Of a stretch of 64,000 nucleotides of DNA, positions 14,990 to 24,359 are shown piece by piece. The notes below the pieces were generated by a model that saw only the letters and a program-made list of their open reading frames with translations, was not told where the DNA came from and ran no database searches. Source of the stretch: JAZPYZ01 sp045544455. GTDB lineage: Bacteria > Bacillota > Clostridia > Oscillospirales > Acutalibacteraceae. The position numbers were made by a program, and so were the translations under genes. Each line of letters opens with the position of its first letter. Within the stretch, counting starts at the first letter, position 1. The DNA lies in contig JAZPYZ010000019.1 of the NCBI GenBank assembly GCA_045544455.1, positions 248,001 through 312,000 on the forward strand, in the 5' to 3' direction.

Positions 14990-17743
14990 ATGGGATTGAT
15001 CAAAACACTATTCGGCGATTACAGCCAACGCGAACTCAAACGGATTCAACCGATTTGCGATCGCGTATTGGCGTTGGCGGATACTTATCGCGCGATGAGC
15101 GACGAGGAGTTGCGCGCGCAAACATCCCTTTTTAAAGATCGTTTACAAAGTGGCGAAACACTGGATGATATTTTACCGGAAGCGTTTGCGGTATGTCGAG
15201 AAGCGACCGACCGTGTGCTTTCGACTCCCCACTTCCCCGTTCAGATCATCGGCGGTATTATTCTGCATCAAGGGCGGATCGCCGAGATGAAAACCGGTGA
15301 AGGAAAAACCCAGACCGTGATTTTGCCGGCTTACCTCAATGCCTTGTCGGGCGAAGGGGTACACGTCGTGACCGTGAACGAATATTTGGCACGCCGCGAC
15401 AGTGAATGGATGGGTAAGGTGTTCCGGTTTTTGGGACTTTCGGTGGGCTTGGTGTGCCACGGACAAGACCGTGAAGAGCGCAAAGCCGCCTATCAAGCGG
15501 ATATCACCTATGCCACCAACAACGAATTGGGGTTCGACTACCTGCGTGACAACATGGTAATCTACCAAAATCAAAAAGTACAACGAGGACACCATTACGC
15601 CATCGTGGACGAGGTGGACTCGATTTTGATCGACGAAGCCCGGACACCGTTGATTATTTCCGGACAAGGCGATAAATCGACCGATCTGTATCAACGCGCC
15701 GATCATTTTGCGCGGTCGTTGAAAATGGTGAAGATCAAAGAGATGGACACCAAGGAAGACCAAGACGTGATCGATGGCGATTATATCGTGGACGAAAAGG
15801 CGCGGTCTGCCACCTTAACGCAAAGCGGTGTTCGCAAAGCTGAGACGGCGTTTAACGTCGAAAACCTGATGGATCCTGACAACGTGACCTTGTTGCACCA
15901 CATCAACCAAGCGATTAAAGCGCGCGGCGTGATGACGCGCGATATCGATTACGTGGTAAAAGACGGTCAGGTACTGATCGTGGACGAATTTACCGGCCGT
16001 TTGATGATCGGACGGCGATACAACGAGGGGTTGCACCAAGCGATCGAAGCCAAAGAAGGCGTGACGGTCGAACGCGAAAGTAAAACGTTGGCAACCATCA
16101 CTTTCCAAAACTTTTTCCGGTTATATAAAAAGTTGTCCGGTATGACCGGTACTGCGATGACCGAATCGACCGAATTTGAACAAATTTATCGGTTGGACGT
16201 GGTGGCGATTCCCACCAACCGACCGATGATTCGGCAAGATCTTCCTGACTCGATCTTTAAAACCGAAGCGGGTAAATTCCAAGCGGTGATCGATCAGGTG
16301 GTGGAATGCCACAAACGTGAACAACCGGTATTGATCGGTACGATCTCGATCGAAAAATCCGAACTGTTATCGAAACTGCTTTCGAAACGTGGCATCAAGC
16401 ACAACGTGCTCAACGCCAAACACCACGAAAAAGAAGCCGAAATCGTAGCGCAGGCCGGCAAACGCGGTGCGGTAACCATCGCCACCAACATGGCCGGACG
16501 CGGTACCGATATCAAACTCGGCGGCAATGCCGAATTTTTGGCCAAATCCGAAATGCGACGCATGGGTATGTCGGAAGAACTAATCGCCGAATCGACCGAT
16601 TTCGGCAATACCGAAGATCCGCAAATCGTCGAGGCGCGGGACTTGTTCCGTAAACTGGAAGATAAATACAAAGCGGAAATTCAGCCCGAAGCAGATGCGG
16701 TACGGGCGGCCGGCGGTTTGTTTATCCTCGGTACCGAACGGCATGAATCGCGCCGTATCGATAACCAGTTGCGCGGCCGGTCCGGTCGACAAGGTGATCC
16801 GGGTGCGTCGCGGTTTTTCCTGTCGCTTGACGACGATTTGATGCGGTTGTTCGGCGGCGATCGGTTGACCATGATCATGGATCGACTGGGTGTGGAAGAA
16901 ACCATGCCGATCGAAAATAAAATGCTGACCACTCAGATCGAGTCGGCGCAAACCCGCGTGGAAGAACGCAACTTCGGTATTCGTCGCAACGTTTTGCAGT
17001 ACGACGACGTGATGAACCGGCAACGCGAACTGATCTATTCACAACGCGATACGGTGCTCCGCGGTGAAAGCGTGCGTGACAGTATCATCAAGATGATCGA
17101 AGAATGTGTCACCAGCAACGTGCACCGGTTTACCAGCGACGAAACGCAACACGATACATGGAATTTAGATAGTTTGCGGCAATATTTTCACGGGTGGTTG
17201 ACCGGCAACAACGATTTGCGATATACCGCGCAACAATTAGAAGATTTAGAACGTGAAGATATCGTACAAATGTTGTTGGATCGCGCGATGAAGATCTATC
17301 ACGCAAAAGAAGAAAAATACGGTGAACAAACCATGCGCGAACTCGAACGCGTGGTCCTGCTCAAAAACGTTGACCGGTATTGGATGGATCATATCGACAA
17401 CATGGATGAACTGCGCAAAGGTATTCATCTGCGGTCATATGCTCAAAAAGATCCGGTGGTGATGTATCGACTGGAAGGGTTTGATATGTTTGACCAGATG
17501 GTCGATTCGATCCGCGAAGATACCGCTCGGATGGTACTGACGATGGAGCTGCGCACCAAAGAAGAACCGAAACGCGAACAGGTTGCAAAAGCGACGTCTG
17601 CCTCTACGTCCGACGGAACGGCGACGAATCGCACGGTACGCAAAACCGCCGCACAAAAGATCGGTCGAAACGATCCTTGTCCCTGCGGAAGCGGTAAAAA
17701 ATACAAAAAATGTTGTGGGCGCGACGTGGCGGACGAAGCTTGA
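14990..17743 (+). CDS. secA: Preprotein translocase ATPase SecA
   Basis: A 917-residue SecA. Walker A is MKTGEGKTQT, the DEAD-type box is VDEVDSILIDEARTP, the preprotein crosslinking domain and the second nucleotide domain with GRGTDIKLGG and RGRSGRQGDPG follow. The C-terminal zinc-binding tail CPCGSGKKYKKCCG is intact; it contacts SecB or the ribosome/phospholipid. The ATG at 14990 gives the standard MGLIKTLFGDYSQRELKR start; an upstream in-frame extension to 14813 would run through a terminator and the promoter. SecA drives export through SecYEG and works with SecDF and YajC encoded elsewhere in the window. Confidence 0.97.
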   Translation: MGLIKTLFGDYSQRELKRIQPICDRVLALADTYRAMSDEELRAQTSLFKDRLQSGETLDDILPEAFAVCREATDRVLSTPHFPVQIIGGIILHQGRIAEMKTGEGKTQTVILPAYLNALSGEGVHVVTVNEYLARRDSEWMGKVFRFLGLSVGLVCHGQDREERKAAYQADITYATNNELGFDYLRDNMVIYQNQKVQRGHHYAIVDEVDSILIDEARTPLIISGQGDKSTDLYQRADHFARSLKMVKIKEMDTKEDQDVIDGDYIVDEKARSATLTQSGVRKAETAFNVENLMDPDNVTLLHHINQAIKARGVMTRDIDYVVKDGQVLIVDEFTGRLMIGRRYNEGLHQAIEAKEGVTVERESKTLATITFQNFFRLYKKLSGMTGTAMTESTEFEQIYRLDVVAIPTNRPMIRQDLPDSIFKTEAGKFQAVIDQVVECHKREQPVLIGTISIEKSELLSKLLSKRGIKHNVLNAKHHEKEAEIVAQAGKRGAVTIATNMAGRGTDIKLGGNAEFLAKSEMRRMGMSEELIAESTDFGNTEDPQIVEARDLFRKLEDKYKAEIQPEADAVRAAGGLFILGTERHESRRIDNQLRGRSGRQGDPGASRFFLSLDDDLMRLFGGDRLTMIMDRLGVEETMPIENKMLTTQIESAQTRVEERNFGIRRNVLQYDDVMNRQRELIYSQRDTVLRGESVRDSIIKMIEECVTSNVHRFTSDETQHDTWNLDSLRQYFHGWLTGNNDLRYTAQQLEDLEREDIVQMLLDRAMKIYHAKEEKYGEQTMRELERVVLLKNVDRYWMDHIDNMDELRKGIHLRSYAQKDPVVMYRLEGFDMFDQMVDSIREDTARMVLTMELRTKEEPKREQVAKATSASTSDGTATNRTVRKTAAQKIGRNDPCPCGSGKKYKKCCGRDVADEA

Positions 17744-17764
17744 TCGCGCGAAAGGACGGTTACT

Positions 17765-18862
17765 GTGAAACTCGGAATTGTCGGATTGCCGAACGTCGGT
17801 AAATCCACCCTCTTTAACGCCATTACCAATGCCGGTGCGCAAAGCGCCAACTATCCCTTCTGCACCATCGACCCCAACGTCGGGGTGGTATCGGTGCCGG
17901 ACGAACGGTTGGATCGTTTGGCGGAACTGTATAACCCCGACAAATACACCCCGGCGGTGATTGAATTTGTCGATATTGCCGGTCTTGTCAAAGGTGCCAG
18001 CAAGGGCGAAGGGCTGGGCAACAAGTTCCTCGCCAACATCCGCGAAGTGGATGCCATCGTGCACGTGGTACGTTGTTTTGAAAACGACGATATCATCCAC
18101 GTGGAAGGCAGCATTGATCCGTTGCGCGATATCGAAACCATCAACCTCGAACTGATCTTCTCGGATATGGAATTGGTAGAACGCCGCATCGATCGCACCG
18201 CCAAAGCGCTAAAGGGCGACAAGTCGTTGCAAGGGGAACTGGATTTCTTTAAACGGGTGCTCGCGGCATTGGAAGACGGCAAGCCGGTGCGTTCGGTGGA
18301 ATGTTCCGATGAAGAACGCGCGATGTTGGCCGACACGCCGTTGCTCACCGCAAAACCCATCATTTATGCCGCTAACATGAGCGAAGCGGATTTCGCCGGC
18401 GGCGACTTGGACAATCACGTGCACCTGCAAAAGGTGGTCACGCTCGCAAAAGAGGAACACGCCGAGGTACTGCCGATCTGTGCGCAGATCGAAGCGGATA
18501 TCGCGGATATGGACGACGAGGAAAAAGCGATGTTCTTGTCGGAACTCGGCCTCGAAAGCGCCGGTCTGGATCGGTTGATCCAAGCCGGATATCGCCTGCT
18601 TGGCCTGATCTCGTATCTCACCGCCGGACCGCAAGAGGTGCGTGCTTGGACCATTACCAACGGCACCAAGGCACCGCAAGCCGCCGGTAAAATCCACACC
18701 GATTTCGAACGCGGATTTATCCGGGCCGAAGTCATTGCGTTCGACGACTTGATGGCCTGCGGTTCTATGGTAGCGGCCAAAGAAAAGGGATTGGTTCGTT
18801 CGGAAGGAAAAGAGTACGTCATGAAAGATGGCGACGTGGTATTGTTCCGGTTCAACGTGTGA
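17765..18862 (+). CDS. ychF: Redox-regulated ATPase YchF (Obg-family)
   Basis: A 365-residue Obg-related P-loop protein with GLPNVGKSTLFNA (G1), DIAGLVKGASKGEGLGNKFL (G3) and the NMSE element that replaces the NKxD guanine-specific motif, as expected for the ATP-preferring YchF. A C-terminal TGS domain ends in KDGDVVLFRFNV. YchF binds ribosomes and modulates stress responses. The start is GTG at 17765 behind AAAGGA. It lies 21 bases after secA and is probably cotranscribed. Confidence 0.96.
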   Translation: MKLGIVGLPNVGKSTLFNAITNAGAQSANYPFCTIDPNVGVVSVPDERLDRLAELYNPDKYTPAVIEFVDIAGLVKGASKGEGLGNKFLANIREVDAIVHVVRCFENDDIIHVEGSIDPLRDIETINLELIFSDMELVERRIDRTAKALKGDKSLQGELDFFKRVLAALEDGKPVRSVECSDEERAMLADTPLLTAKPIIYAANMSEADFAGGDLDNHVHLQKVVTLAKEEHAEVLPICAQIEADIADMDDEEKAMFLSELGLESAGLDRLIQAGYRLLGLISYLTAGPQEVRAWTITNGTKAPQAAGKIHTDFERGFIRAEVIAFDDLMACGSMVAAKEKGLVRSEGKEYVMKDGDVVLFRFNV

Positions 18863-18878
18863 TGATAAACATACAAAA

Positions 18879-18910
18879 AGAGAGTAGTCGAAAGACTACT
18901 CTCTTTTTTG
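18879..18910 (+). terminator. Terminator after ychF
   Basis: A perfect 11-base-pair stem with a GAAA tetraloop (18879-18904) is followed by a run of T residues; it also has A residues upstream and may serve the convergent glycosidase gene. Confidence 0.93.
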
Positions 18911-18919
18911 GTATCGATA

Positions 18920-20536
18920 TTAAACGTTGCCGCTGACATCCACAGACAGCACCTTATAGAACAGGTGATCTTCGCGTTGCGGCAGGTTTGTCGCAACGGT
19001 CGATGCGATCTGATTTTCGGCACACGGCACAAAATCCGGCGTACTCGAGGCATATACCCGGTAATAACAATGCGTCGGATCATCCACCGTCTCCCACCGC
19101 AAAACGCCATCTTCCACACCCAAAACGTTCGCGAAAACCGACGAGGTTTTTTCCACATAATCGGTGGTGAAAAAGGTCACGCTTTCCGGTTTTAAGGTAT
19201 ATGTGACCGCATCTGGTTCCAACTGGCAAGCAAAGTCCTGAATATCCGCAAACTTGTTTTCGGGAACCGCGTGAGAATCGTACTCGATCACACGGACCGG
19301 CTTGTTAAACAAATCGGTATCCAATGCAATCTCAACTGGTTTGCGATGACGGTTAACCACACCAAAACTGACCGAATTGTCTTTGTTCAAGATAGCGCAG
19401 CACCGCAACATCGGATCGTCCGTTTGGATTTCTAACACCTTGGAGTTGCGTTTAAACAACTTTACCAACGGTGCCAAACAATAGTAGTGCGGTTTCGCCG
19501 AATGATCGCCGTCATCTTCCCAGCGGAACAACCCCCACTTGTTATATTTCGAATCGGTCGTCCAACTGACAAACTTTTCCACTTCGCCCCATGTTTTCGC
19601 GTACCCTTCTCGTTCCGAGTAAGCACAACTATACGGATCGGGGTAATCGGTATAACTCCAAAACGCCAACGAAAAAATGCCGGCATTGATGGCAGAAAAC
19701 ACCATTTCCGTCAACATGAGGGCACTCTTGGCACACTCATCGTGGTCCACGTGATATTGGTTAACATCGATCACAATGCCTTTCCCAAACGTTAATTGGT
19801 TGGACGTTTTCTGAATACCGATCTCACCCAAGATCACACGTTTGCCAAAATCACGAATCGCCTTTTGCACAACTTCATAGCACTTATCGTAAAAGAAATC
19901 GTAAAATTCCAAATCGTCAATGTCGTGCGCCCGTTCGTAAATATGCAAACAATAATCTTCCGTAAGTTCGCTCATGTTCTCAATGGCCCAATCCATCGTA
20001 TTCCAACTCTCATATTCGGAAGCATCGGTCGCCAGCAACCCGATGTCCAAATCGTGGTTTTGGAAAGCGCGGTACAGGGCCGCGTGATACTTTTTAAACG
20101 TGGGTAGATCGTTCAACAACGCTCCCCATTGCCGACGGCTCATTTCATTGGAAAAGCAATAATACCGAACGTGGTTGACACCTTTTGTTTTGATCAGATA
20201 TTCCAGTTTTTCCGCCACGCGGTTACCGTACTCGGTGATTTCCTCATCCGAAAAATGCAACTTGCCCTGAGCCGCCGTCAAATACATCGGGGTATCGGTT
20301 ACTTTTTGCATCTGTTCGTAGTATTCCGCAAAAGCATCCATGGCTTTTTGCGTCCAGTTGTCATATCCGGCGAAGGTGCGCATGAAACCCGGCGAAATTT
20401 CACGATAACACTTGCACAACACTTGGTTAAAATGCTCTTTTTCAATCAACGGATATAGACAAGCCTCGTTGTTATGAAATCCCAAACCACCAAACAACGG
20501 CGGATATGAGCCTTTATGTATGCGAATCGTTTTCAT
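18920..20536 (-). CDS. Cytoplasmic GH-A clan glycoside hydrolase (family not certain)
   Basis: A 538-residue protein without a signal peptide. The N-terminal 330 residues look like a clan GH-A TIM barrel: CFSNEMS places a Asn-Glu pair (E131) as probable acid/base and VILGEIG places E238 as probable nucleophile. The region from about residue 340 (HYYCLAPLVKLFKRNS) to 445 looks like the beta-sandwich that follows the barrel in GH39/GH30/GH51 relatives, and the last 90 residues resemble a fibronectin-like domain. I cannot name the family or substrate. ATG at 20536 is preferred to a GTG at 20548 because the AAGGGG site is only adjacent to the latter. It is the last gene of the isomerase-ROK unit, so it probably cleaves an imported oligosaccharide. 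Confidence 0.65.
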   Translation of the reverse strand: MKTIRIHKGSYPPLFGGLGFHNNEACLYPLIEKEHFNQVLCKCYREISPGFMRTFAGYDNWTQKAMDAFAEYYEQMQKVTDTPMYLTAAQGKLHFSDEEITEYGNRVAEKLEYLIKTKGVNHVRYYCFSNEMSRRQWGALLNDLPTFKKYHAALYRAFQNHDLDIGLLATDASEYESWNTMDWAIENMSELTEDYCLHIYERAHDIDDLEFYDFFYDKCYEVVQKAIRDFGKRVILGEIGIQKTSNQLTFGKGIVIDVNQYHVDHDECAKSALMLTEMVFSAINAGIFSLAFWSYTDYPDPYSCAYSEREGYAKTWGEVEKFVSWTTDSKYNKWGLFRWEDDGDHSAKPHYYCLAPLVKLFKRNSKVLEIQTDDPMLRCCAILNKDNSVSFGVVNRHRKPVEIALDTDLFNKPVRVIEYDSHAVPENKFADIQDFACQLEPDAVTYTLKPESVTFFTTDYVEKTSSVFANVLGVEDGVLRWETVDDPTHCYYRVYASSTPDFVPCAENQIASTVATNLPQREDHLFYKVLSVDVSGNV

Positions 20537-20558
20537 ACGAACTGACACCCCTTCTTTT

Positions 20559-21419
20559 TTAGAATTCGGATAAAATCTTTCGTGTCATGGTATAAAACAC
20601 ACCTTTTAAGGCTGTGTCTAACCCGGCCTCGCCACTAATCTCCACCGTGTTCGTTAAGCGACCGCAAAGAGCGTCCCGGAACAACGCAAGCGAGGCCGAA
20701 ACTTGACCACCGAAAAACAGCCGACGAGGTTGATAGTGCGCGATTAGCGGATCCAGCACTCGGCCCAGCGCATCGCCCATTCGTTGGTACACCAAACGAG
20801 CATCCAAATCGCCCCGAAAGGCTTGCTCGCTCACTTCTTTTGCCGTCAACCGCTTTCCGGTCAATTCAAAATACGCTTGGCTGATCCCTCGTCCGGATAC
20901 AATATCCTCCAACAAAACGCCATCAATGGGATGATTGTAAATCACCTCGGCAGGGCCACCGGTCTCACTCACTAACAGGTTCCCGTCGCGCATAATAGCC
21001 AAACCAAGGCCGGTGCCGATGGTAATGCCCATGCAATCATCGCATCCCTTGGCGGCCCCTGCCAAAAAGGCATTGGTATCCGACATAAAGGCAATCGGAA
21101 CATCGATGCCGGCCGCTTTGCGAATCTGCTCGGCAAGCGGTTGTCCGTACAACGCCGCAAATTTGTGCTTCATGAAACTGATGCCGCGACGATAATCGAA
21201 CGGGCCCGGTGTAGAAATCGCTACAGCCACGATCGTGTGCGATGGTTGAAAATGGCGAATCGTCTGCACATAAGCATTCACAATATCCGTTACCGAACCG
21301 GTTTGATCGACCGGCTCGGTATGCACCGGCAAGGGCATGGTGCCGTCCTGAGTGAAGATTGCGCTTTTAAAATAGGTTCCACCTGCATCAATGCACAACA
21401 CCACGTTACAGGTTGTCAT
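20559..21419 (-). CDS. ROK-family sugar kinase
   Basis: A 286-residue ROK protein. The phosphate-binding motif CIDAGGTYFKSAIF is at the N terminus, the catalytic aspartate is in MSDTNAFLAGAAKG, and the adenosine-side motif is GITIGTGLGLAI. The zinc-binding cysteine cluster (CxCGxxGCxE) found in many ROK kinases is missing; the sequence reads ETGGPAEVIYNHP there. No N-terminal helix-turn-helix is present, so it is a kinase and not a NagC-like repressor. ATG at 21419 overlaps the end of the isomerase gene by 14 bases. In this locus it likely phosphorylates the hexose released by the glycosidase. Confidence 0.85.
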   Translation of the reverse strand: MTTCNVVLCIDAGGTYFKSAIFTQDGTMPLPVHTEPVDQTGSVTDIVNAYVQTIRHFQPSHTIVAVAISTPGPFDYRRGISFMKHKFAALYGQPLAEQIRKAAGIDVPIAFMSDTNAFLAGAAKGCDDCMGITIGTGLGLAIMRDGNLLVSETGGPAEVIYNHPIDGVLLEDIVSGRGISQAYFELTGKRLTAKEVSEQAFRGDLDARLVYQRMGDALGRVLDPLIAHYQPRRLFFGGQVSASLALFRDALCGRLTNTVEISGEAGLDTALKGVFYTMTRKILSEF

Positions 21420-23232
21420 GCTCAAACCCTTCTTTCAAACAGGTCTTGTGGACCGTAACGGGTTGATTTCCTAAGTTGATGATCTTGTACCGACCAACCG
21501 AAGCCGGAACCAAAATAATATCCAAATAATTCTGTTCGTAATACTCATCCGGATTTTCACACGACTGCACACGAACTTTTTCGCCGTTAACCAACGATAA
21601 AACGTGGAATTTTCCGTTGGTATCATCCTCGATTTCGGTTTCGAATTCCAAGTGACGCAACGAGAAATACAACAAATCGTGTTCACCAATGATAGATTCT
21701 GACCAACCGTCGCCCTCTCGAATCACGCGCGGCGCTTGTACCAGGTTGTCCAGCACCCAACTCTTATTTCGGGATTTGGCCAGCACGCGATCCCCATGAT
21801 ACGTATGGATCGGACGCGGCACGCCGTCGATGTCCAAACGTAGATAATCGTACAATTTATAGGTGTACGAACCAACCGTTAAACTGCCGATCTCCAACAC
21901 AACCTGATTGCGACCGGACGAGTGAATCGTGCCGGCCGGGATCAACAGTTGCCGACCGGGTTTCGATTCCACCGAGTTAACGTAATGATCGTGGTCAATA
22001 GTACAATGTTCGGTTTCCGAACGCCTTGCCTGATCCATAAATTCTTCCGGATCGATCTCGTCTTGGAAACCAAGATACGTTTTCGCACCGTGTGCTGCTT
22101 CCACGATATAATAACTTTCATCTTGACGGCCAAACTCATTAAAGTTCTCTTTGTTATATTGACTGTCGGAGTGTACTTGAATCGACATGTTACCAGACGA
22201 ATGGAACGTATCGTCATAGTTGAAACGAATCGGGAAATACCCACCGAATTTTTCTTGACACGCCTTCCCCATCAAGCGTTCCTCTTCCGCTTGCAATAAC
22301 GTATAGAACGGCATTTCGAAAATATGCTCGCCCAGCTTTGCTTGCACGCTGACTTCCATGGGAATGAAATCGAACACCCACGCAATATTCCGCATCTCGT
22401 CACCGATGTTGCGCACGCGTTTGACGTATTGGCCGCCCCATACGCCTTCCAAATACACCGGTTTATTACGGAACGGACGTTGAGCCATTTTTGCGCACAA
22501 CTCCAAGAACGCCGCTTTCGGAAGCATTTTATAGCAGGTAATATCCGTGCCGTCAATATAAAAATCAACCAGTTGATGGTTCATCAATTGTTTGCGCAGT
22601 TCTAACCCGATCTCAAAATCGATATAGTATGCACGACGCATCATCCGCTTGAACGGACGCGCCTCTTTATCACCAATATTCACCATCCGACCGGTTTTGG
22701 CGCGAATCGGGGCCTCCTTCGGGGCCAGGTCAAAGTAGCAGATATAATCCGCTGCTTTGCGCAGTTCTTCCGAGAACGCCGAACCGAAACCATATACCAG
22801 CACATTACAGGTGCGTTCCTCGATTAACCGAAGCAGATCTTGATACCGATCCATATCGAATATGTTATAATAACCGCCTTCTATACGGCGTCCAAACAAC
22901 AAGATCGGATCTTTTTTCAAATCCGTAGGCAAATACGCCTCGAATTCTTGTTCCAGTGTCTTAGCACTTTTATAGTAGTCAGCCACATTCACCAGCATCA
23001 ACGGTTTTCCGGATGTTTTGGCTAAACTGCTGCACATGTTCACAATCGGCGAAAAATCCGTCGACGGATAACCTTCGAACAAAAACACGGTGTTATCGGT
23101 CATGTGCCGCATCAATTCCTCGGCGATCGAAACCGATCCCATTTTCAACGATTGGACGCACGCTTCCGATACTTGCGGATAGTTTACGGCCCCTTTTTCA
23201 TTATACGGATGGGGATTAAACATAAAACTCAT
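21406..23232 (-). CDS. Class I mannose-6-phosphate isomerase with extra N-terminal P-loop-like domain
   Basis: A 608-residue protein, about twice the size of a simple bacterial ManA. From about residue 240 it is a type I phosphomannose isomerase cupin: PVYLEGVWGGQYVK, FPIRFNYDDT, then SIQVHSDSQYNKENF with the metal-binding Gln/His, and LIPAGTIHSSGRNQVVLEI. The first 220 residues (TVFLFEGYPSTDFSPIVNMC, VLVYGFGSAF) resemble a nucleoside- or uridine-kinase-like domain whose P-loop is degenerate, so a regulatory or binding role is more likely than catalysis. It is the first gene of the glycosidase locus, behind AGGAGG and a consensus promoter. It would feed mannose or a related sugar phosphate into glycolysis. 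Confidence 0.82.
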   Translation of the reverse strand: MSFMFNPHPYNEKGAVNYPQVSEACVQSLKMGSVSIAEELMRHMTDNTVFLFEGYPSTDFSPIVNMCSSLAKTSGKPLMLVNVADYYKSAKTLEQEFEAYLPTDLKKDPILLFGRRIEGGYYNIFDMDRYQDLLRLIEERTCNVLVYGFGSAFSEELRKAADYICYFDLAPKEAPIRAKTGRMVNIGDKEARPFKRMMRRAYYIDFEIGLELRKQLMNHQLVDFYIDGTDITCYKMLPKAAFLELCAKMAQRPFRNKPVYLEGVWGGQYVKRVRNIGDEMRNIAWVFDFIPMEVSVQAKLGEHIFEMPFYTLLQAEEERLMGKACQEKFGGYFPIRFNYDDTFHSSGNMSIQVHSDSQYNKENFNEFGRQDESYYIVEAAHGAKTYLGFQDEIDPEEFMDQARRSETEHCTIDHDHYVNSVESKPGRQLLIPAGTIHSSGRNQVVLEIGSLTVGSYTYKLYDYLRLDIDGVPRPIHTYHGDRVLAKSRNKSWVLDNLVQAPRVIREGDGWSESIIGEHDLLYFSLRHLEFETEIEDDTNGKFHVLSLVNGEKVRVQSCENPDEYYEQNYLDIILVPASVGRYKIINLGNQPVTVHKTCLKEGFEHDNL

Positions 23233-23276
23233 AGCAATTTCCTCCTCTTTATTTGCTAAACAACCTGTTTGATTAC

Positions 23277-23305
23277 AGTATATTTAGTTTATTTTGGGAA
23301 ATCAA
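23277..23305 (-). promoter_or_regulatory. Promoter of the isomerase-ROK-glycosidase operon
   Basis: On the minus strand TTGATT (23305-23300) and TATACT (23282-23277), spacer 17. It faces the regulator promoter; the AT-rich stretch between them contains repeated ATATCA/ATATAT words that could be AraC-type operator half-sites. Confidence 0.7.
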
Positions 23306-23335
23306 TGCAATATATCACCCATAAATATCAATATA

Positions 23336-23364
23336 TTGACTTTCCTTTAGAGAACGTTTATAAT
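23336..23364 (+). promoter_or_regulatory. Promoter of the AraC-type regulator gene
   Basis: TTGACT (23336-23341) and TATAAT (23359-23364) with a 17-base spacer. Confidence 0.8.
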
Positions 23365-23396
23365 AAAACCTATGAAACAAGGAACGGATGGCGAGC

Positions 23397-24227
23397 ATGA
23401 ACTATTTTTTTAATCCCAGTGTTTTAGAGTGTCGACGATTTGTCACCGAGAATCGTCAATTCTCCTCAGAACGCATCACCAAGGACTACGAATTCGACTA
23501 TTATCTATCGGGAGATCGGCAGATCTACATTGACGATGAATATTTCCATATCCATAAAGGTTCTTTGGTAACCCGTAAACCGGGGCAACACGTATACAGT
23601 TACGGGGATTATGATTGCTATATTTTAACGTTGGATTTCTCCGGAACCATCCACCGTTCACACTATTCACGCAACACGGCCAGACGGATGCAACCCATCA
23701 ACACCTCACCTATGTGGGATATCATACCGCCGGTCTTCACCCCGGCTCACGGCGACGACTATGTTCGTATTTTTAAACAACTCGTCGCACCTCCGTTAAC
23801 CGGTGAACCACACGACAACAAACAGAACCTGATCAACGAACTGCTGCATTTGATCATCACCGATGCACTTCGTGACAAAAGCCATGTCCATGAGCCAAAA
23901 CCGTTGGATGCCATTGAGCAGGCGTATAAATACATGAACCGACATTTTAAAGAAGCGATCACACTGGATAACATCGCCGATCACGTTCATTTAAACAAAA
24001 ACTATTTACTGCGTTCCTTTAAAAAACGTTATGGTATCACACCGATCAAATTTTTGATTGGGGTGCGGATGGACAACGCTAAAATGTTGCTTTCGGAAAC
24101 CGACCTGTCCGTGTCTGAAATCGCGGAACGATGCGGATATAACAACGCCGCCTTCTTTTGCAGTACCTTTAAAAAACTCTACAGTATCACCCCCAACCAA
24201 TACCGAAACACCTATATGTTGCCATGA
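23397..24227 (+). CDS. AraC-family transcriptional regulator with cupin-like sensor domain
   Basis: About 276 residues. The N-terminal half (IYIDDEYFHIHKGSLVTRKPGQHVYSYG region) is an AraC_binding cupin; the C-terminal 100 residues carry two helix-turn-helix units, with ITLDNIADHVHLNKNYLLRSFKK and LSVSEIAERCGYNNAAFFCSTFKK. It is transcribed divergently from the isomerase-kinase-glycosidase genes and is their most likely activator. An ATG at 23388 is also in frame but only three bases behind the AAGGAA site, so 23397 is chosen with modest confidence. Confidence 0.9.
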   Translation: MNYFFNPSVLECRRFVTENRQFSSERITKDYEFDYYLSGDRQIYIDDEYFHIHKGSLVTRKPGQHVYSYGDYDCYILTLDFSGTIHRSHYSRNTARRMQPINTSPMWDIIPPVFTPAHGDDYVRIFKQLVAPPLTGEPHDNKQNLINELLHLIITDALRDKSHVHEPKPLDAIEQAYKYMNRHFKEAITLDNIADHVHLNKNYLLRSFKKRYGITPIKFLIGVRMDNAKMLLSETDLSVSEIAERCGYNNAAFFCSTFKKLYSITPNQYRNTYMLP

Positions 24228-24237
24228 TAAGGCAAAA

Positions 24238-24274
24238 AGATAGACGCCCATCACAGATGGACGTCTGTCTTTTC
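24238..24274 (+). terminator. Terminator after the AraC regulator
   Basis: A stem of about 14 pairs with two G-T wobbles (24238-24251 with 24257-24270) is followed by T residues. Confidence 0.8.
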
Positions 24275-24359
24275 CACCGGCGGTGGCCGAAAGCGTTGCC
24301 TGGTCCCTCACCCTTGGTCCGGGACCCCTTCGTACGAGTGCCAATCCGCAACCACGCAT

